Positions 11,180-23,440 of a stretch of 64,000 bases of DNA are shown here, piece after piece. The stretch is from NCBI RefSeq assembly GCF_048771995.1, contig NC_133027.1, positions 12,458,001-12,522,000 of the forward strand, given 5' to 3'. Below the pieces are notes generated by a model that worked only from the letters and a program-made list of their open reading frames with translations, made no database searches and had not been told where the DNA came from. Each line of letters opens with the position of its first letter. Positions within the stretch are counted from its first letter, which is position 1. The position numbers were made by a program, and so were the translations under genes. This stretch comes from Taeniopygia guttata. Taxonomy: Eukaryota; Chordata; Aves; Passeriformes; Estrildidae.

Positions 11180-14100
11180 GGTCAGCACCAGCTTACGAAT
11201 TATATGCAGTATTAAAAGCTTTACAGAAATTAGAAAGAAAAAAGAGAATGATCTTCACAGATTCAAAATATGCATTCAGGGTAGTACACACTTTCAGAAA
11301 GATTTAGGAAAAACGAAGATTACTCAATACTCAGGGACAAAGACTAGTGCATGAAGAAATAATCAGGCAAATCTTAAAAGCCATCAGGGTGCCAGAGGCA
11401 ATTACCATAGTCCACGTGAAAGGACACCAAACAAGAATACAGCTCAAGACCCAAAGGAACAATTTAGCAGATAAAGAAGCCAAAAGCACAGCTTTACTAA
11501 AAGTAAGTACCCCAGAGATTGGGGAGGAGGATGTCCAGAAATATCCCCCACACCCTTCCCCAAAAGCAATTGAAAGATGCAAATAAAAAAAAAGAGGCCG
11601 ACTAGAAAGAAGTAAGTAGAAATTGCCAGACAGGAGAGAGCTGTTATCTAAAAACTATACCAGAAAAATCCTGGGGAGATTACACCAACAGACACACTGG
11701 GGAGCCCAAGCCCTGGCAGAGCAATTCCTGAGATTCTTCAAGTATAAGGGGATTTATGAATTAGCAAAACAAGAGGTACAAAGGTGTATGATTTGTCAAA
11801 AAGTTAATTGGGCAAAAACCCAGTATGTGGTATTGGGAAGTCGCCCAGTAGCATACCGGCTTTTTGAAAGAATTCAGGTAGATTTCACTGATCTGCCTAA
11901 AGTGGAGAGATATAAATTCCTATTGGTAATAGTAGACAAACTAACCCACTGTGTAGAAGCCCTTCCAAGCTCTCGGGCTATGGCTCAAACAATATCGAGG
12001 TTTCTACTAGAAGAAATCCTACCCCGATATAAGTTAGTAAGATACATAGATTCAGACCAAGGGACATTCTTCACCTCTGAAATCATTAGGCAAGTAGCAA
12101 ACACTCTAGGGATCCAGTGGGAGTACCACATCCCATAACATTCTCAGAGCTCCAGACAAGTTGAAAGAATGAATCAAACATTAAAAGCCCAATTAGCAAA
12201 ATTAATTTTGGAAGCAAAAATGTCCCGGGTAAAATGTCCTTTTGAAGCTTCCCAGATGCCACATTTCCTGCTAAATGTTCCAGACCATGTCTCATTCTGA
12301 GACTGGGCTATCTCCCTTTGAAGTGCTGTACGAGGTGCCATACGAGCATAGAATACCAGTGGGGCACCCCAGGATAGAGGATGGACAGATACAGCTGTTG
12401 CTCATAGCCATAAGCAAGAATCTTCAGGAAGTGTGGAAGCAAGGAATAATAACACAAAGTAGCCCTTTGGGTTTTTTCATACATAAAGTACAGCCCAATG
12501 AAAAAGTACTCATAAAGACCTAGAAAGAGACCACCCTGTCACCTCAATGGGAAGTCCCCTTTCTTGTCCTCGTAACTACAGGCACAGCAGTACGAATGGC
12601 AGAAAAGAGTTAGACACACACATCTTGAGTGAAAAAATCGAGCTCTGGGAAGGGACGCCACAGTAGAAAGTCACCTCTCCCCCTAGCGACCTGCAGATAA
12701 CCTTGCAACAGCCAAGTAAATGACTAATAAGAACCTGATGAAGTGCACTGAACCTAATTGTAAATGTTATCCATTTGTGCATTTCATATGCAAGTATTGT
12801 AACAAAGTTTAGATCATGCACTGTAAAAAGAGATATTAGCCAAAAAATTTATGCAATAAGTACTTAGAAGAGGAACTGTGCCTAACTAACCGTGTCTTAG
12901 GGCTCGCCACTAAGCTAAGAATAATTGAAGTAAATTCTGAAATTTAGTTTCACTTGTTCCAAAACAGGCTGAGGGGAAAATTACGACCAAAAGCTCAAAT
13001 CATTACTGTTGAGTACTGGAAATTAAACAAAGTACTCTGCAGCTCAGATACTGTTAAACTATCCAAATAGGGCATCTTTAAACAGAGGCACGCAGCTCAG
13101 TCCTAGCATGAAATCACAGAAGACTATTCTTACTGCCGAGAAGATGGCTTAACCCGCTGCTAGTAGCAACCCAGTAGATGCAAACAAAAGCAGAAGAATA
13201 TTGATAGTAGGAGTAATCCTGATGTACCCGAGTCTAGCAATGTACCTCAAGACTAGTACACACATAAATAACTTGCCCACCACAGAAGTGCAGAGCCCCG
13301 GCAATGGGTGCAGACAAAGCATACAGACTGTCCAGAAAAGACAAGGAGAATCAGAAGCTCCAATATTCCCAGCCCCAAGGAACTGCAGCAAGGGTAAAAT
13401 AAACAAACATTGTTCCATAAACAGCACTCAGCAGGGGGTACGTGGATTAAAAAAAAGATGAAGTGTTATTTACAAGGAGCAACCCCTAAAAATGGGCAGT
13501 CAGAGCACAAAATACATAAGAAGAATGCTGAACAAATATCTGTCTCAGCCTGTGACAAATATAACTGCACAGCATGGATTGGGGGAAAAATAGAGTCATT
13601 ATTTGTAGCTTATTTTCAGGCGAACCCACTGTGTTATAATAATAATCTATTGAATATGTGTGTGATAAGAAGAAAGACATACTAAGTCAGAGGAATTTAA
13701 AATATGAGACCAAATTATCCCTCAGAAATGAACCAGTTATCCTTAACCTTTTAGAAGATCAAGATGACAGAGTTTGTCTGCAATATGACAGGATATTCTG
13801 CTCCTCAAAGAATAAAGAAAGAGTAGACCCAAAGAGTAAAATAAAACAAATAACACAAGAACTAAAAAGACACGAGAAGATAGAAAAGAAAAGGTTGAGA
13901 ACCCTAAGTGAACAATATGAACACCTAGAGAGACAATACACCAATTAGAGTTTACCTGCCTCAGACCAAAACCTGTTTGTAGATCTGATGCAAAAAATTG
14001 CAACAAAATTAAGACTATCCAATTGCTAAATTTGCAGAGGGCTCAAATCCACTGAAAACTAGCATTAGAAAAGGAAAAGTTTAGCCCCAGAGCAACTCCT

Positions 14101-16154
14101 AAAATAACTCAGAAACCTGAGGGATAAGTTTTAGACAAGAGAGTAATTAGAATGTTCTACCTTAGCAAGGAGGGAAAAGAGTATACTAAAATAGTAAGGT
14201 ACACTCCATGTATATCCACTTTGACGGTAAACTCCTCCAACAAAAACAAGATCTGGCAGCCAGAAAGCTCTTCAGGGTACTAGAGCCGGGAAAAAGGGGC
14301 CAAGTGCAAATAGACTAATAAAATTGGACTCTACTAGAACAAAAGCCCTAGAGCTAATCCTTACCAATCCTTACGTAAATTAAGAAGACTCTAGAATGAG
14401 CCCAAAACCACAAAGGTTAAATAAAAAGCCCCCAATAGTTGATATTAAATTTGCAGGAAGAAAGCGTACAGTGAACAACCTCAGTGGTAGAAAGGGTCGC
14501 GCACAATAAGATTGATAAGGCCTGTTTTCTTTACCCTGCCCCACTCAGAATGCAACTCACTAGGGGATCCCTTATATAAAACCTTAAGTAAAAAGAAAAA
14601 GGATTTGAAAAATAAATTCCCTATCTTTGATAAAGATCAGGCCTAGAGAGAGGAGGAGTGGCCTGCAGAAAGAATAATAGAGTATTAGTCCCACGACATA
14701 GGCCCAAGATGGGAGTTGGAGGTATAAGACCCCAATTTATCTATTAAACTGACTAATGAAGCTCCAAGCAGTAGTAGAAATTGTCTCAAAGCACACCTCA
14801 GATGTCCTCGAGTTACTATCTAAACAACACTCCCAAATAAGAGCCTTTGTATATCAAAACAAGATGGCCCTAGACTGTTTACTAGCCAAAGAAGAGAGAG
14901 TTTGTGAGAAATTTAATAAAACAAAATGTTGTCTAGAGATCGATAATTATTGAAAAACCTAGTGAACGAAATTAAACAAGTAGCACATGTCCCAGTACAA
15001 AAATAGAACTCTATACTCCAATCATCCTAGTGGGTCTATTTGTTTAATAGAGCTTAGTAAAAAAAAATATATATTATTTATATTGTGTTCAATAGCTAGA
15101 ATCCTATTCCTGCCCTGCTTAATACCCTGCTTTATTAAGTTAATATACTCAGTAGTGCAGGGTATGCAGGTAGCTGCCATGCCCACAGACCCAGAATGTA
15201 CTACAGGGAAATTAAATCAAGTGTCTAAAATCACAAAATTAGAAGAAGAAAATCCACACAGTAGAACAACAGATCCTTTAGCCAGATTCAAAGAGCAAAT
15301 AAAGGGAGAAGGGGACGTTTACAAGCTTTACCAAGAAATTCCAAAAGAAGAGTAGAGTAATGAGACCAAAGAGAACTAAGAGTTTTTAAGGACTAAACTA
15401 GTTAAATTATAAGAACAGTTTCACAAGATCAAAAGAAAATCCACTAAATACAAAGCTTTTTAGAAAAGCACGAATTAATGTATTAATTTAAAAGGGGAAG
15501 GATTGTTATATGTAATATGAGTAATTTGTGCCTATAAAGTAAAATATTGATGTAATGTTTAGTATTACTAAGAAATATTTGTATAAAACATGTGAGTCTG
15601 AGCCAAGAGATTACCTCACATATGTTGAGACCACCCCTGACAAAAAGGAGGAAAACTTAATTTACAAACAAATACGGATAGCTTACCCAGAGATAAATTG
15701 TTTCTCAAAGTGATCCTAGTAACTCCCAAGCAATGATCCTCTCAATAACTACCCAAGATTGAGATTGCTAGAGTCACCAGAGAAATACATCTCAATGCCA
15801 AGTTCCAGTAACTCAGTCAGGGGTGTACAGCACTCTCCAGACACCATTTTGTTCTCACCAACACAGAGAAAAGAAATTCTATAAATATGTAAGACTCTAA
15901 ATAGGAAAAAAAGCCTGATCACTGAAACTCTGCCTCAAGCAAAATAAACTGTATAAAAAGCGCTTAAGAGAGACAGTCTTGTGTGAAACATAAAGGACCC
16001 TATGCTGTAGCAGTCAGACCTGTGTCTCATCCAGTGCTGATCCCGGGCTCAGCACTGTCCTTTTTATTGTAGCTAGCTCAGACTCAATTTGATCACTAAA
16101 TAAAACCTGGTTTTATTACTTTTAATTTAGCTAGATCAATTTTTACTTATAACA
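11180..16154 (+). mobile_element. Broken class I (gamma-like/ERV1) endogenous retrovirus: RNase H, integrase, env, 3' LTR
   Basis: From left to right there is an RNase H remnant (about 11.2-11.6 kb, with FTDSKYAFRVVHT) and an integrase at about 11.62-12.5 kb. The integrase has a His/Cys zinc-binding part, RIQVDFTDLP and DSDQGTFFTSEI. Next comes an env region at about 12.6-15.35 kb, with the transmembrane-subunit C-x6-CC motif (VCEKFNKTKCC) and a downstream hydrophobic span. A polypurine tract aaaaggggaagga lies directly before the 3' LTR. Gag, protease, most of RT and the 5' LTR are absent. It is an old fossil with many breaks. Confidence 0.85.
15504..16154 (+). repeat. 3' LTR of the class I retrovirus
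   Basis: This LTR of about 650 bp starts TGTTATATG right after the polypurine tract and ends TTATAACA. A TATA-like tataaaaag lies near 15953, and the poly(A) signal aataaaacc near 16100. Confidence 0.75.
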
Positions 16155-17690
16155 GTTCTTTAACTGAAGTTCTGCCACTTGTCATCATTTTAAAAGTAAA
16201 AAGTCGTCTTATTAAATCACTAACAAAATTACTAACTTTTAACAAGGGGAGAAGGGTGTATTGCTTGCGCTGTTATTTGTGTCTAAAATTTTTGTGCACT
16301 AGATATTAATAAAAGTTTGTTTTTAAAGTATAAATACAAAAATTCTCCCCCAGCCAAGCTGATGGCCCTGATCAAGCCATGAACCTGGCTGGTAAAGAAA
16401 AATACATTAGGAAACCTAGATGCTCCATTGAGATAAATGAAAAAAGCCTCATGAAACGCGGAGAAAAATCAAACCCCCATAATTCCAATAAAGATTTGTA
16501 GGGAACGGTATGTTTATTCACAGCGCTGTGGACGCATGTCGGGACACATTGCCCTTCAATGGACATGCGCACCCCTGAGAACTCCCAATCCTTTTTTATT
16601 ACCCTAATTTCCATATGCATAGAATTTCACAATAGGTTCATGCATATTCATTATGCTGATTTTGCGTTACACTTAGCTCTAGTTACACTTGTACTCAGTT
16701 TTTGTCAGAAAGTACAGAAAGAACACCTGGGTCATTCTGCCCTGTCTGTTACAAGGACTGAGGAGTCTTTCTTATCTCTTCCTTAGCTGGGACAACTTTG
16801 CTAGTGCTGTAGTTATTAGACTAAACAACATATTTCACGTATGCTAGCAAGCTCAAAGTGGTACATTTCACCTAAATCCAAATGGATTTTTACTTTGTTA
16901 AATTTTCACTCTCACTCATCCGGAAGAATTTTTTTTTTCAAGTCCTCATAGTGAAAAAGAGATCCACTCAGTGCTCAAAAACTATGTTTGTCCTTATTTT
17001 TCTTATTATACAAAGAAGAAGGGGGTAAAAGGGGTTGGGTTGAGGGTACACCCCCCTCTTTGAGTCTTAAGTAAATAATATAACGGTATAATAACCCTAT
17101 GATATTCAGCTGCCTAAAATACCCTTCAGTGGACAGTGGAAAGCATAGACAAACATCCTGAAGTCTACCTACTTCATGGACAGTTTATATAAGAACTTGA
17201 TTTATTTACAAACTATTTCTCATGCTTACAAACTTTTTCTTGCTTACAAATTGTTTTTTCTGTTTACAGATTGTTTTCTGGGTGTTGGGTTTTTCTTCAA
17301 GGCATAAATGGGTTACAGGCTGTTTTTAATAGTTAGACTTTTCTATAAGGGTTAAATCAGTTAAAGTTTGAATGGTTTTTGTTTTTTAAAGATAAGTTCT
17401 AACATATAAGCATTGTGCCTGTGGCCTGAGTTCCCTCATAAAAGATCCTGAACATGAATACTGCAGTTTCCATGGACATTTGGCCCATGCTGTCTTCTGT
17501 TTTCCTGTTTGCAAAGGGCCCTTATAGATGGAAGACAGAGAACAAATTACAAATTTTATTAAACCAGGAAGGGTGAGATGTTACCAAATATCATAGATGA
17601 GCTTGCTACCAAGCTCCAGGATTGACTGACCGGGGCTTCTCCCACTCAGATCTCTTATGAAGCTGCAGGCAATTCACTGCCCCGAGGAGA
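16155..17690 (-). mobile_element. Probable LTR-derived sequence, antisense, unresolved
   Basis: A reversed poly(A) signal (tttattcacagcgctgtgg near 16512) and the U3-like AT-rich tract that follows resemble an antisense class II LTR. A pyrimidine-rich, reversed polypurine-like acacccccctc lies at 17048. I could not fix both ends or a target duplication, so the family and limits are uncertain. No host coding exon was recognised. Confidence 0.35.
17190..17290 (+). repeat. Short tandem repeat, about 20-bp period
   Basis: There are four degenerate copies of a unit like gcttacaaactttttctt (cttacaaactatttct, cttacaaactttttct, cttacaaattgttttt, tttacagattgttttc). No function is apparent. Confidence 0.6.
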
Positions 17691-17699
17691 GAAAGGCCA

Positions 17700-18790
17700 A
17701 GGGCAGCCGAGGGCCGGTGGCCTGGCTCAGCATTCCCACTCTTGTGCCGGCTGCCCTGCGACTCCTGGCAAAGGTCAGCAGTGTGTGCAGCACTCTGGGC
17801 ACCGGGGCAGGGAGCCGGGCTGCTCGGCAGGCTGGAGCACAGGGCAGCGTCCTTCAGGCACGGCGCTTGTGCCAGGGGACCATGGGCCAGCGGGAGGCAG
17901 GGACAGCTTGTCAGCTCACGGCTGCAGGAGCCAGTGCCTCACACAGCTCTGGGAGGCAGCGCCTGCACTTCTGCACTGAGCCACAGCAAAGCTGTGACCT
18001 GCAGAGTGCTTTGCAGAAATATTCAGGGCCAGCAGGCCGGCCTGCTTCGTGCTCTCTGGCACACAGCAAGAGCTGTGCCATGCCACAGCTTGGAGCTGCT
18101 GGGAGAGAGGGAATCGGGGATGCGCCTGAGGGTTTTGCTTGAGTTGTGAACTGATTTGGAAGAGAGCAGAAATATTTCAGTAGGCAATCTGTGTTTTCTT
18201 CCTTAATTTCTCAAAGAAAGTCACAATGTGTTGCACACAGGTAGGGGGTATTGTCAAAGAAAGGCCTTATAAAATCAGGCCTTACTCTCCTAAAAATGAG
18301 CAGCTGGCCTGTTATGTCTTCTACGTACAGCTAGCTAAATTCCCATGTGGAAAATCATGACTGCAGTTAGCACAACAAGCTCTTGTGGTAAGAAAACTGC
18401 ATCTGTAATAATCAGGAAATCTGTCCAATGGGAGTCCACAAAGGAAAATTGTAAACACCTGAGTAAAAGAGAGAGTCTTAGCAAGTCCACACAAAAACAC
18501 CTTCTAAGCAGTGAATTGTGTGGACAAGAAAAGAACCAGGCAATTGGAATTAAACATGAGGTCTGTGGAAACGGTATAAAAATTAGTTTTGTGAATAAAA
18601 AATTGGCTTTCTATGCATGAAAAAACTGAGTCCCAGCTGCTGTATTGACACAGCCATGTGGCTTCACTCAGCAAGAGCACTTGAAGGGTGTGTTGATGAA
18701 ATGCTTGTGTTGATTCCCAGAACAGCAAGGAGAAATGTTAAGTGTATTCAATAGGGCTTAAGCTTGTGAATCCCTTTAGCTTTAACAGGC
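17700..18790 (+). repeat. Duplicated segment A, copy 1 (5' of the PAK3-like gene)
   Basis: The block beginning cctggctcagcattcccact is nearly identical to 58106-58494 and continues, more diverged, to the counterpart of about 59000. This copy carries a 425-bp insertion (18231-18655) that the other lacks. The other has a different insertion, at 58495-58765. The GC-rich left half gives long chance frames in all phases. The two copies bracket the kinase gene on the same strand. Confidence 0.85.
18231..18655 (+). mobile_element. LTR-like insertion in segment A copy 1
   Basis: Comparison with the uninterrupted paralogous site near 58886 shows a 425-bp insertion flanked by perfect 5-bp repeats atgtg (18226-18230 and 18656-18660). 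It contains ggtataaaaatt and gaataaaaa late in the sequence. The 5-bp duplication suits an ERVL-type or similar LTR element. The family is inferred, but the insertion itself is seen directly. Confidence 0.65.
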
Positions 18791-19776
18791 AGTGCTGAAC
18801 CCTGTATTGCCCCACTGCAGTGCCTAATGTGTGCAAGTGCTATTTTAGCCTTGAGAATAAAGAGAGTGGTCCTGCTAAGAACGTAGCTGGAATGCATTCA
18901 AAGGGAAGATATGTTTTTAAGAGGCTCTTGACCAGCAAAGGAGAATTTGAGGAATGGAATAGTTCCCAAATGACTGTGTCAGGAACCGGAGTCATGTCCG
19001 AGGCCCTGCCATATTTGATCCGTGTTTGAGCAGGTTGACAAGACAATGAAGAAAAGTGTATTGTTTAATGGGTGGGAACAGGACCCTTGAAAGAGAAACA
19101 ATGTATGGGTCAATCGGTGGGCAGTTAAGGTTTGAAAGGGGAGCAATGCATAATGGAGCCGTTGTTGGCATGGCCTTGGTATCTGGAGCCATCCTGGCCT
19201 CATCTCACATGCCAGCCATGTGTGAGCTGATGCTGTAACTGGGAAAATTCCACTCCTGAGCAGGAGGTATAAGGCCTGGTTCTGGGCTGGAGGGGTGAGA
19301 AGGATGAGATGCCCACCGTTTTGATCCAGGGCATGTCCTGGAAGTGCACTGCCTACCTGCCCCTGTCGCCGAACACCACACTCCATCTCCTTCTCCTGCT
19401 CAGCGGATTTTTGGGAATCCAGGGGTTGGTATTATTTGCTACTGCAACTAATGGAATACATTTGCTTGGCAAGCCCAGTTGTGTCTTAGATTCTTTTGTG
19501 CATGAGTCTCCTCCTGAACCTGTGGCAATGACCACCAGGGACCTACAGGATACTTCTACTCTGATGTCAATAAATTCTGAGAAATTATTTAAATATGTCA
19601 AATAATTTGGAGTAATGTTTAGCCTGTGAATTTCAGCAAAGTATTGAATATGTCTTAGTTCCATGGATACAAACTAATAAGTGAGATTGCTGGGTGTGCA
19701 GGTATTAGGGGAGTGATTCCCTATGCACCGAGTACTGAAATAAACAAATGCCTCCTTTCCAATCCTGAGCTGGCAG
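18791..19776. other. Unassigned sequence between duplicated segments
   Basis: This region of about 1 kb includes caggaggtataaggcctgg near 19262 (TATA-like) and could be part of another LTR. There are no supported exons. Confidence 0.35.
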
Positions 19777-20337
19777 CAGGGAACAGGCCCTGCTCTGTAA
19801 CTTTCATTTTGGCAACTTCTGTGAACAGGTAAGAAAGGTCAAAATGAAACCTCTCCCAGCTATTTGCCTCTCCTTTATCTTTTTAGGTGCCAGAACTCTG
19901 TGTCACACATGGCCTGGCTGTGTGCTGAGCAATGCAGCCCCCACAAAGCCCTTGGTTTCCCCACAAGTTGCCATGCCTTGTTCCCAGGTGTGCCCAGCTC
20001 TGGCAGGAGAAAGAGCCTGCAGCGCCGTGCCCTGCCCAGCCGGGGCTCTCTGGCACAGAGCAGCAGCAGCGCCAGCACCTTTCAATCTTCTCCTTCCTTA
20101 TCTTCTCCTGGGACACAGAAGCCTCTGGAAATCAGCACCACCAGTCGTGTTCCCAGCTCGGAGCAGCTCCTGCTGGTGGGCAGGTGCTGCCAGTTTGACT
20201 GCTTCCAAAGGGGAATAAAGGCAGAGATGTACATCCTCAGGAGCCCTGGGCGTATCCAATAAATGTGCAGATATGTGGGAGATTTGTTAGGAATTGTTTC
20301 AGCTGTTATGCCAACAGTGCCTTCTCTCCTGGTTCTG
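19777..20337 (+). repeat. Duplicated segment B, copy 2
   Basis: This is the near-identical partner of 8181-8745. Its right end is cut by a solo LTR, and the interrupted sequence appears to resume briefly at about 20766 (aatgctttgggcc against aatgccttgggcc in copy 1). Confidence 0.85.
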
Positions 20338-20339
20338 TG

Positions 20340-20760
20340 TGCTATAGATGAGTAATGTAACAGTTGGCTCTCACTGTTAAGAGGTAGATATTATGTGGAT
20401 ATAAAAATGTATAGTGATGTTATTGTAATATAGGCTCCCATAGTCCTATTTCCCCTCCCCCTTGCAATAGCCTTGGTAGTCAGGGCTTTTGGGGAGGGCC
20501 GGCTTGTGACCAGGAGGTGTGGTGTAACAACACCTGACCTCCAGTCAAGATGTAAGAAAGAAATCTCCACCAGTGGATGGCAAAACTTTGACAAAACTTT
20601 GGCGGGATGAAGGGTATAAAAGGCAGAGCAACCATTTGATAGATGAGCTGCTCTATGTAATGTTCATAGAGACTCCCAGTGCTGCAAGTTTTCCTTATTC
20701 AGTCCTTTGTTAAGATTTAATAAACCTTTAAATTTTTAAAAGTGAGGGTTTTTTCTCAGA
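20340..20760 (+). mobile_element. Solo LTR, sense, just upstream of the PAK3-like start codon
   Basis: The empty-site comparison with segment B copy 1 defines an insertion of about 420 bp. It has a clear TATA box (gggtataaaaggcagag, TATA at 20615) and a poly(A) signal aataaa at 20719-20724, in the same orientation as the downstream gene. tgtgc occurs at both junctions, suggesting a 4-5 bp target duplication (class I or ERVL type). The exact ends are uncertain by a few bases. Confidence 0.75.
20615..20621 (+). promoter_or_regulatory. TATA box within the solo LTR, candidate promoter of the PAK3-like gene
   Basis: TATAAAA lies in a GC-flanked context, about 615 bp upstream of the predicted ATG at 21229 and on the same strand. 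Its use as a host promoter is inference from position and orientation. Confidence 0.4.
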
Positions 20761-21228
20761 TGTGCAATGCTTTGGGCCATTTTCTTGGTCTGGTTTCCTT
20801 TGGTTGGGTCCCATCTGAGTGCTCAGTTCGGGTACAGGCTGTAGGTGCTTGGTGCACTCCTGGAGTTACTCTTGGATCCCTTGAACAACAGGGTTTGGCC
20901 CACGAGGGGAATTTGTGCTGCTTTGTGACAGAGGAGAACTTCCCCAGCTATTTTGCGTTTGCTGTACGGAAGGTTGGTTATTGCTCTGCCTAAATTCACA
21001 GGCCAATATAGAGTGCTTGCATTGTGATGTCAGGGCATGGTTGCCATGTGGTCATGGTGGCATCAGAAGGTTGTCTTGGTGCACGGAAGGCTTCAGTGTC
21101 AGAGCAGCTCTAGGGCTCGCTCAGGGCAGGAGCATCTTCCTGCTTGAGGCGTTTGTCAGTGGGAGCTGCCCACTGACAAGAGCCTTGATTTTTCTGATGT
21201 TGGAGCAAATCTGCACAGCAGTGCTACA

Positions 21229-21307
21229 ATGATTGAGAAGGTTATTGCTGTAGGTATTGGAGTTTTCGGCGTTTGTTATTCCAGCTATTTCCTCACTAAC
21301 CTGACAC
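21229..21307 (+). CDS. PAK3L: PAK3-like gene, first coding exon: hydrophobic N-terminal anchor
   Basis: ATG lies in the context acaATGa, followed by MIEKVIAVGIGVFGVCYSSY and FLTNLTR, with donor gtaagt at 21308 (exit phase 1). Residues 4-24 form one uninterrupted hydrophobic helix with basic residues after it, as in a signal anchor. The positive-inside rule would put the remainder in the cytosol. No signal-peptidase site is evident. I do not recognise this N terminus from any PAK. The exon call rests on the donor and on perfect phase match with the next exon. Confidence 0.6.
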
Positions 21308-22228
21308 GTAAGTAGAGGTTTTCCCTGGGTGTACCCGAACGTGGCTTTTGTATGTCTTCCTGCTCTTTCTTAGTGCCTGAGTTATTTTGAAACAGAAAGA
21401 GCACTAGCGTGCCACTGGTTTGGTAAAGCTCCTGTCAAGGAGTTCAGCTACAAGGGGATTTCTGTAGCCACAGGGCAGCATTTGCAAGGGAACCTGCAGG
21501 GGTTCTGTTCCCTCCACAGGAGAGTCTGAGGCAGCAGAGTCTGTCATTTCCTCAGTTTGCTGGGACAAGCAAGACAGCTTTGAAAACGTAAACTGGAGAC
21601 CTTCTTGGAAGGCCTTCTAACAACTCTGCAGTATTTCCCAGAATTCAGGGAAAGCTTCTTTCTTTCTACATTTTGTCATGAAAGGATTTGACTGTCTAAC
21701 TTGACCCTTGACTGAGTGTTAAAATAGTGATTCCCTTTGCAAGGAAGTACAAACTCCAAAGCAGTGAGTGTCTGCTCCTGGACCCTGGAGCTGCTGCTGT
21801 GCTGTGTCACAATAGAGCTGCCACATCATAGTGGAATTTTGGGGCAGCTTTTCTGGGCAACTGTTTCCAGCAAGTTAATGAGAAATTGTGCATGCAACCA
21901 ATTTAAAAAAAAAAAACAAACGTACTGTAAGGAGAGGATTTTAAAAAGATGTGTTATGTGTTTGGTAGAACAGGAGCATTGAGTGTTAGAGAACAATTTG
22001 CATTTTCTTGGTCATGTTTGTATCCATTTAATGGCTAAACAGGCCAAAGGGTAGGCACGCCCAAGACAATTATCTGGATCTCTTGCTGGTTGTGTGAATG
22101 AAATGTGTCTCCTGGAGGGATGTGGTGAAACGGAAAATACTCTCTGTTTGCGGTGATTGTTCTGTGGGATTCACCAGCCCAGGCAATTTTCTCACAGCGT
22201 CTGGTTCCTTTTCCCTTGCCCACTACAG
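21308..22228 (+). other. Intron 1 of the PAK3-like gene
   Basis: This 0.9-kb intron contains no recognised elements. Confidence 0.5.
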
Positions 22229-22266
22229 GTCACCTGATGAATGTAATCAGCGGTGCTGGTCCTAAG
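22229..22266 (+). CDS. PAK3L: PAK3-like gene, second coding exon
   Basis: This 38-bp exon has acceptor cccactacag and donor gtgagt at 22267. With the phase-1 end of exon 1 it reads R-HLMNVISGAGPK and leaves in phase 0, as the following 132-bp repeat exons require. Small size makes the call dependent on the splice signals. Confidence 0.55.
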
Positions 22267-22699
22267 GTGAGTGAGAAAGGAACATTTCAGGTTTGTGCTG
22301 TTTAGCAATTGTAGAATAAGCTGTGTGCTTAGCCAGAACCAGTAGGCTGTAGAGGGCCGGGCACGGAGGCTGGAAGAAAATCCATTTTCATGCCTTCAAC
22401 AACAAATACAAAGGCATAGCTGGATATTTCCTAATTTCCAACTCAGAGCCTTGAAGACCTACAAACTCAGTTTTGCAGAGAGAACATTGCTTGATGACAC
22501 CAGACAAGGATGAATACTTAAGAGAGAGCAACTTCCTGCAGAGTTGAATAAGCCCATTTTAATTGAAGTCACAGCAACTTAGATTTCTATCCCTATAAAA
22601 CTTCATGATACTTCCTTAGAAGATGTGGTTGTAGAATTAGAAGGACAATTTAATGCTGTATTTGCAGTAGAACAGGCAACTTTGTGGCCGGGACGCTGT

Positions 22700-22890
22700 G
22701 TGGGCCAAAAGGACCCAGGGGTGCCGGCCAAGAGCAGCTGAAGGTGGGCCAGTGCCTGGCCAGGTGGCCAAGAAGGCCAAGGGCACCCTGGCCCGTGTCA
22801 TCAGCAGTGGGGCAGCAGGAGCAGGGCAGTGACCGTCCCCCTGGGCTGGGCAGCGCTGCGGCCATAGCTGGGAGTGCTGTGTCCACTTTC
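22700..22890 (+). mobile_element. CR1 fragment, left part, split by a retrovirus
   Basis: ccaggtggccaagaaggcca and agcaggagcagggcagtga are CR1 reverse-transcriptase-region sequence in sense orientation. It resumes at 29708 with gtgggcccctctgaag. The equivalent CR1 lies inside each 3.77-kb unit. Confidence 0.8.
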
Positions 22891-23440
22891 TGCCCGATCG
22901 GTCTGCGTCTCACAGAACAGGATGGGACCCGGACTGGCTGCAGAGTTAGGATTTATTATGTCTGTATCATACAAGCAAAAAGCAAGAGACACAGAGAAAC
23001 GAACATCCATGCAAATCTAGATCAAAGACAAGATGGCAGTTTATGCAAAGCCTTTTTCTACATATTCTTTGAACCAATAGCATAAAAGAAAAGTGCAGAG
23101 TCATTATACTCTAACCAGTAAGAAAAGGACCTATGTGGGTTTAACATTAACAGAAGGACTTCTATGAACCTCAAACAATATACAATAATTCATTATATAA
23201 GATTGAAACTTCTTCTATTTTTGCAAAGCATATATCTAGGACTTTTGACATCTCAAACTATCACTAAGTTCTTGTTCTTTCTTGTTCCTTATGATAAATA
23301 TAAATGTATTCACTTGGTTCTTCTTTTCCTAGCTTCCCAGGAGAAGGTTTTGAAATTTCCCAGCCTTTTTCAGCTTTGTGTCTACTTTCTGGGGCCTTTT
23401 TGCACTTTCTAAAGTTATTTACCTTTTATATATTCCTACA
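22891..23440 (-). repeat. 3' LTR of the antisense class II element
   Basis: It is bounded on the right by the reversed polypurine tract (attcccccactc at 23441) and on the left by resumption of CR1 sequence. A reversed poly(A) signal (tttattatg) is near 22952. Confidence 0.7.
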
